This document shows positions 5,460 through 7,368 of a stretch of DNA of 7,368 nt, one piece after another; position 1 is the stretch's first letter, and each line of letters starts with the position of its first letter. The stretch comes from an uncultured Pseudomonadota bacterium (GTDB lineage Bacteria; Desulfobacterota_B; Binatia; UBA9968), in the NCBI GenBank assembly GCA_946478635.1, contig CAMLCX010000234.1:1-7368 (forward strand). The letters run 5' to 3'. The notes under the pieces were generated by a model. It did not search any database and was not told the DNA's origin. It saw only the letters and a program-made list of their open reading frames with translations. The translations under genes were made by a program, and so were the position numbers.

Positions 5460-6458
5460 ATGCGCATTCATCTTCACCGTGGGCTGTGCGCGCTCGCGCT
5501 GGCAGCTTTCATCCTTGGATTGTTGAGTTTATCGCCTGATCGAGGGGTGGCGGCGGACCGGCTCATCGGCTTGCACTCGGCACAGGTCATGTCGCAGTCC
5601 ATGCCGTGGATCGCGCAGGAAGCCGGGCTGTTTAAAAAATACGATTTGGATTTTCGCCTGGTATTTATTCCGTCGTCCCCGGTGGCGACCGCCGCGACAT
5701 TGAACGGCGACGCCGAGATCGGCGTCACCGGCGCGGTCGGCAACGTGCGCGCCTACGTTCAAGGCTTCACCGATCTCGTGTTTATCGGCGGCATGAAAAA
5801 CATTCTCACTCACAGCGTGCTCGGTAAACCCGACATCAAGCGGCCTGAAGATCTCAAGGGGAAAAAAGTCGGTGTCGGCCGGTTTGGCGGCAACACGCAC
5901 TATTTCGTGATCCAGGCGCTGAAACGTCTGGGCATGGATGCGGCCAAAGACATCCAAACGATTCAGACCGGCGGCGCACCTGAAACGCTGGCCGCGCTGT
6001 TGAGCGGCAGCCTCGACGCGGCGGGTTTGGTGGCGCCGGGAGATTCCGCTGCCGTCGCCAAAGGATTTCGTTATGTGATCAACGGCCCTGAGATGCGCAT
6101 TCCCTATGGCGCGACGCAGGTGGTCACGCTGCGTTCGGTGATCAACAAGCGCGGACCCGCGATCGGCCGATTCATGCGCGCCATGGCCGAAGCGTCGAAA
6201 ATCATTCACACGGATAGAAAATTTGTTTACAAAGTCCTCGGCAAATATTTGCGGATCACCGATACCAAGATTCTCGATGCGGCGTATCAGTCCGAAATCC
6301 CGGCCCTCGAGCGGCGGCTGGAAATTTCCGACGCGGCGCTGCAAGCGTCTCTCGATGAAATCGCGCCGCAGGATCCGCGCGCAAAAGCGATCAAGCCGGC
6401 CGATTTGATCGATCGGCGCTACTTGGTCGAACTCGAGAAGAGCGGCGGATTTGATTGA
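5460..6458 (+). CDS. Secreted NMT1/SsuA-like ABC-transporter substrate-binding protein
   Basis: This 332-residue periplasmic solute-binding protein belongs to the NMT1/THI5/SsuA group. The N-terminus has basic residues, a hydrophobic core (about 9-24) and a VAA|D signal-peptidase I type site after residue 32, without a lipobox. The mature part has the family plan: a first lobe beginning with the QSMPWIAQEAGLFKKY motif, a GDAEIGVTG segment, RPEDLKGKKVGVGRFGG at the hinge, and an ALLSGSLDAAG segment in the second lobe. Relatives bind thiamine precursors, sulfonates, nitrate or aromatic acids and pass them to an ABC permease and ATPase, neither of which is in this window. Start ATG 5460 has AAAGGAG at 8-bp spacing, 29 bp after the ligase stop. 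Its place in the operon suggests capture of the ligase substrate (inference). Confidence 0.88.
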   Translation: MRIHLHRGLCALALAAFILGLLSLSPDRGVAADRLIGLHSAQVMSQSMPWIAQEAGLFKKYDLDFRLVFIPSSPVATAATLNGDAEIGVTGAVGNVRAYVQGFTDLVFIGGMKNILTHSVLGKPDIKRPEDLKGKKVGVGRFGGNTHYFVIQALKRLGMDAAKDIQTIQTGGAPETLAALLSGSLDAAGLVAPGDSAAVAKGFRYVINGPEMRIPYGATQVVTLRSVINKRGPAIGRFMRAMAEASKIIHTDRKFVYKVLGKYLRITDTKILDAAYQSEIPALERRLEISDAALQASLDEIAPQDPRAKAIKPADLIDRRYLVELEKSGGFD

Positions 6459-6464
6459 TAGGAG

Positions 6465-6492
6465 AGGCAATAGGCATTAGGCAATAGGCAAT
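6465..6492. repeat. Four tandem AGGCAAT heptamers
   Basis: AGGCAAT occurs at 6465-6471, AGGCATT at 6472-6478, then AGGCAAT at 6479-6485 and 6486-6492, four units in register with one substitution. The array lies between the binding-protein stop and the ribosome site of the next gene, so copy-number change would alter that spacing without touching either coding region. Such short tandem heptamers occur as dispersed intergenic repeats in various bacteria. Confidence 0.85.
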
Positions 6493-6516
6493 AGTGTCGG
6501 AATGGAGAAGAATCGG

Positions 6517-7368
6517 ATGCGAAGTGGCGCGATCGATATTCATCACCATTATGTGCCGGAGCGGGTGCTTGCGGAAGGGAAGCGGCACGGCAAAGCGCTT
6601 GGCATCGACATTTTACTGGACAAAGACGGAACCTCTCGGTTTTCTTTCAACGGCGGTCCAGGTTATCCATTGCTGCAAGGATTGACCGTCGTCGAACCGC
6701 GGCTCGATATGATGCAGAGGGGCAACATCGGGCTGGCGGCTCTCGATCCGAGCACGCAGCTTCTCGGTTATGATCTCAACGGAGAACAGGCGGAGAGCTG
6801 GTGTCGTCTCTACAACGAGTGCGTCAAGGAATTTCTCGATAAATATCCAGACCGTTTCACCGCCATGGCGGCTGTGCCGATCCAGGAGCCGGCGCGGGCG
6901 GCGAAAGTTTTGGAGCACGCGGTTACTCGGCTCGGGTTTCGCGGCGCGTACATCGCGACCAACGTAAATCACCGGTACTACGATAGTGAAGATTTCGATC
7001 CGTTCTGGGCTAAAGCGGAAGAGTTGGACGTGCTCGTCTTCATGCACCCGGACAATCCGGCGGGAACCGAGCTCATGGGCTCCTTTGGCATTCGTTTGGT
7101 CTGCGGCAACCCAGCCGACACGACGCTTTCACTCGGACTGCTGATTTACAGCGGCGTCTTCGACCGGTTTCCCAATTTGAAGATGTGCACGTGTCACGGC
7201 GGCGGATTTTTCCCGTATCACGTGAGCCGCTTCGACCGCGAATTTGTCACGGGAAAGCAAGCGATCCGGCGCGCGGGCCGGCCGAATATGCCGAAATGCA
7301 CTTCGCTGCCAAGCACCTATCTCAAGAACCTGTACTTCGACACTCTCGTTTACGACGTCGAAACGCTC
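6517..7368 (+). CDS. ACMSD-like family-2 amidohydrolase, canonical, 3' end cut by window
   Basis: The frame is open to the right edge, giving 284 residues without a stop; the C-terminal part with the expected metal-binding Asp lies outside. It is an ACMSD/gamma-resorcylate decarboxylase-type TIM-barrel metalloenzyme: DIHHHYVPE with the HxH metal motif (His9, His11), FMHPDNP with His177, and CTCHGGGFFPYHVSRFDR with the catalytic His227. These spacings match Pseudomonas ACMSD closely (His9, His11, His177, His228). Unlike its operon neighbour at 1829, this copy keeps the catalytic His and should be active. ATG 6517 is chosen because GGAG lies nine bases upstream; an in-frame ATG at 6502 adds five residues but has no ribosome site. 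It likely removes a carboxylate from, or hydrolyses, an aromatic or ring-cleavage acid; the exact substrate is unknown. Confidence 0.88.
   Translation, partial: MRSGAIDIHHHYVPERVLAEGKRHGKALGIDILLDKDGTSRFSFNGGPGYPLLQGLTVVEPRLDMMQRGNIGLAALDPSTQLLGYDLNGEQAESWCRLYNECVKEFLDKYPDRFTAMAAVPIQEPARAAKVLEHAVTRLGFRGAYIATNVNHRYYDSEDFDPFWAKAEELDVLVFMHPDNPAGTELMGSFGIRLVCGNPADTTLSLGLLIYSGVFDRFPNLKMCTCHGGGFFPYHVSRFDREFVTGKQAIRRAGRPNMPKCTSLPSTYLKNLYFDTLVYDVETL

Noticed and set aside
5529..6470. Minus-strand 313-aa open frame opposite the binding protein
   Set aside because: Long only because of GC-rich codon bias on the sense strand; the sense gene has signal peptide, ribosome site and family motifs.

Overview
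The window looks like a GC-rich chromosomal segment from an environmental bacterium, probably uncultured. All supported genes lie on the + strand. Clusters that combine NMT1/SsuA-type substrate-binding proteins, family-2 amidohydrolases, SDRs and acyl/aryl-adenylating ligases are familiar from soil and sediment 'deltaproteobacterial', Tectomicrobia- and Rokubacteria-like genomes. That placement is only an impression; no taxonomic marker is present.

Layout. (1) Bases 1-358 carry no convincing protein gene but are rich in nested inverted repeats and GNRA-type loops. They end in two hairpins that resemble domains V and VI of a group II intron, with a possible branch-point A and a 3' end near 358; the 5' part would lie outside the window. 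(2) Bases 423-1459 hold an overlapping azlC-azlD pair, a predicted branched-chain amino acid exporter. (3) Bases 1460-1828 are non-coding, with a pair of inverted palindromic G/C-rich repeats (1502-1606) and a weak promoter candidate. (4) From 1829 to the right edge runs a probable operon of five genes: an ACMSD-like amidohydrolase with a Gln at the usual catalytic His position, an SDR oxidoreductase, an EntE/DhbE-like aryl-acid AMP ligase, a secreted NMT1/SsuA-like binding protein, and a second, canonical ACMSD-like amidohydrolase cut by the window edge. Two repeat elements sit inside this operon: a large hairpin built from 4+4 inverted 9-bp-period units (3638-3755), and a four-copy heptamer (6465-6492).

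Working model (inference): the five-gene set captures and processes a small carboxylic acid, plausibly an ortho-hydroxylated aromatic or similar compound. The binding protein would deliver the substrate, the ligase would activate it as an acyl-AMP (or CoA ester), the SDR would carry out a redox step, and the amidohydrolases would decarboxylate or hydrolyse an intermediate. The ligase keeps the aryl-acid family fold and its His-Asn pair. Its acid-binding pocket differs from the dihydroxybenzoate enzymes at three positions, and no siderophore or NRPS gene is visible, so a catabolic role is more likely than siderophore synthesis. The actual substrate cannot be read from the sequence.
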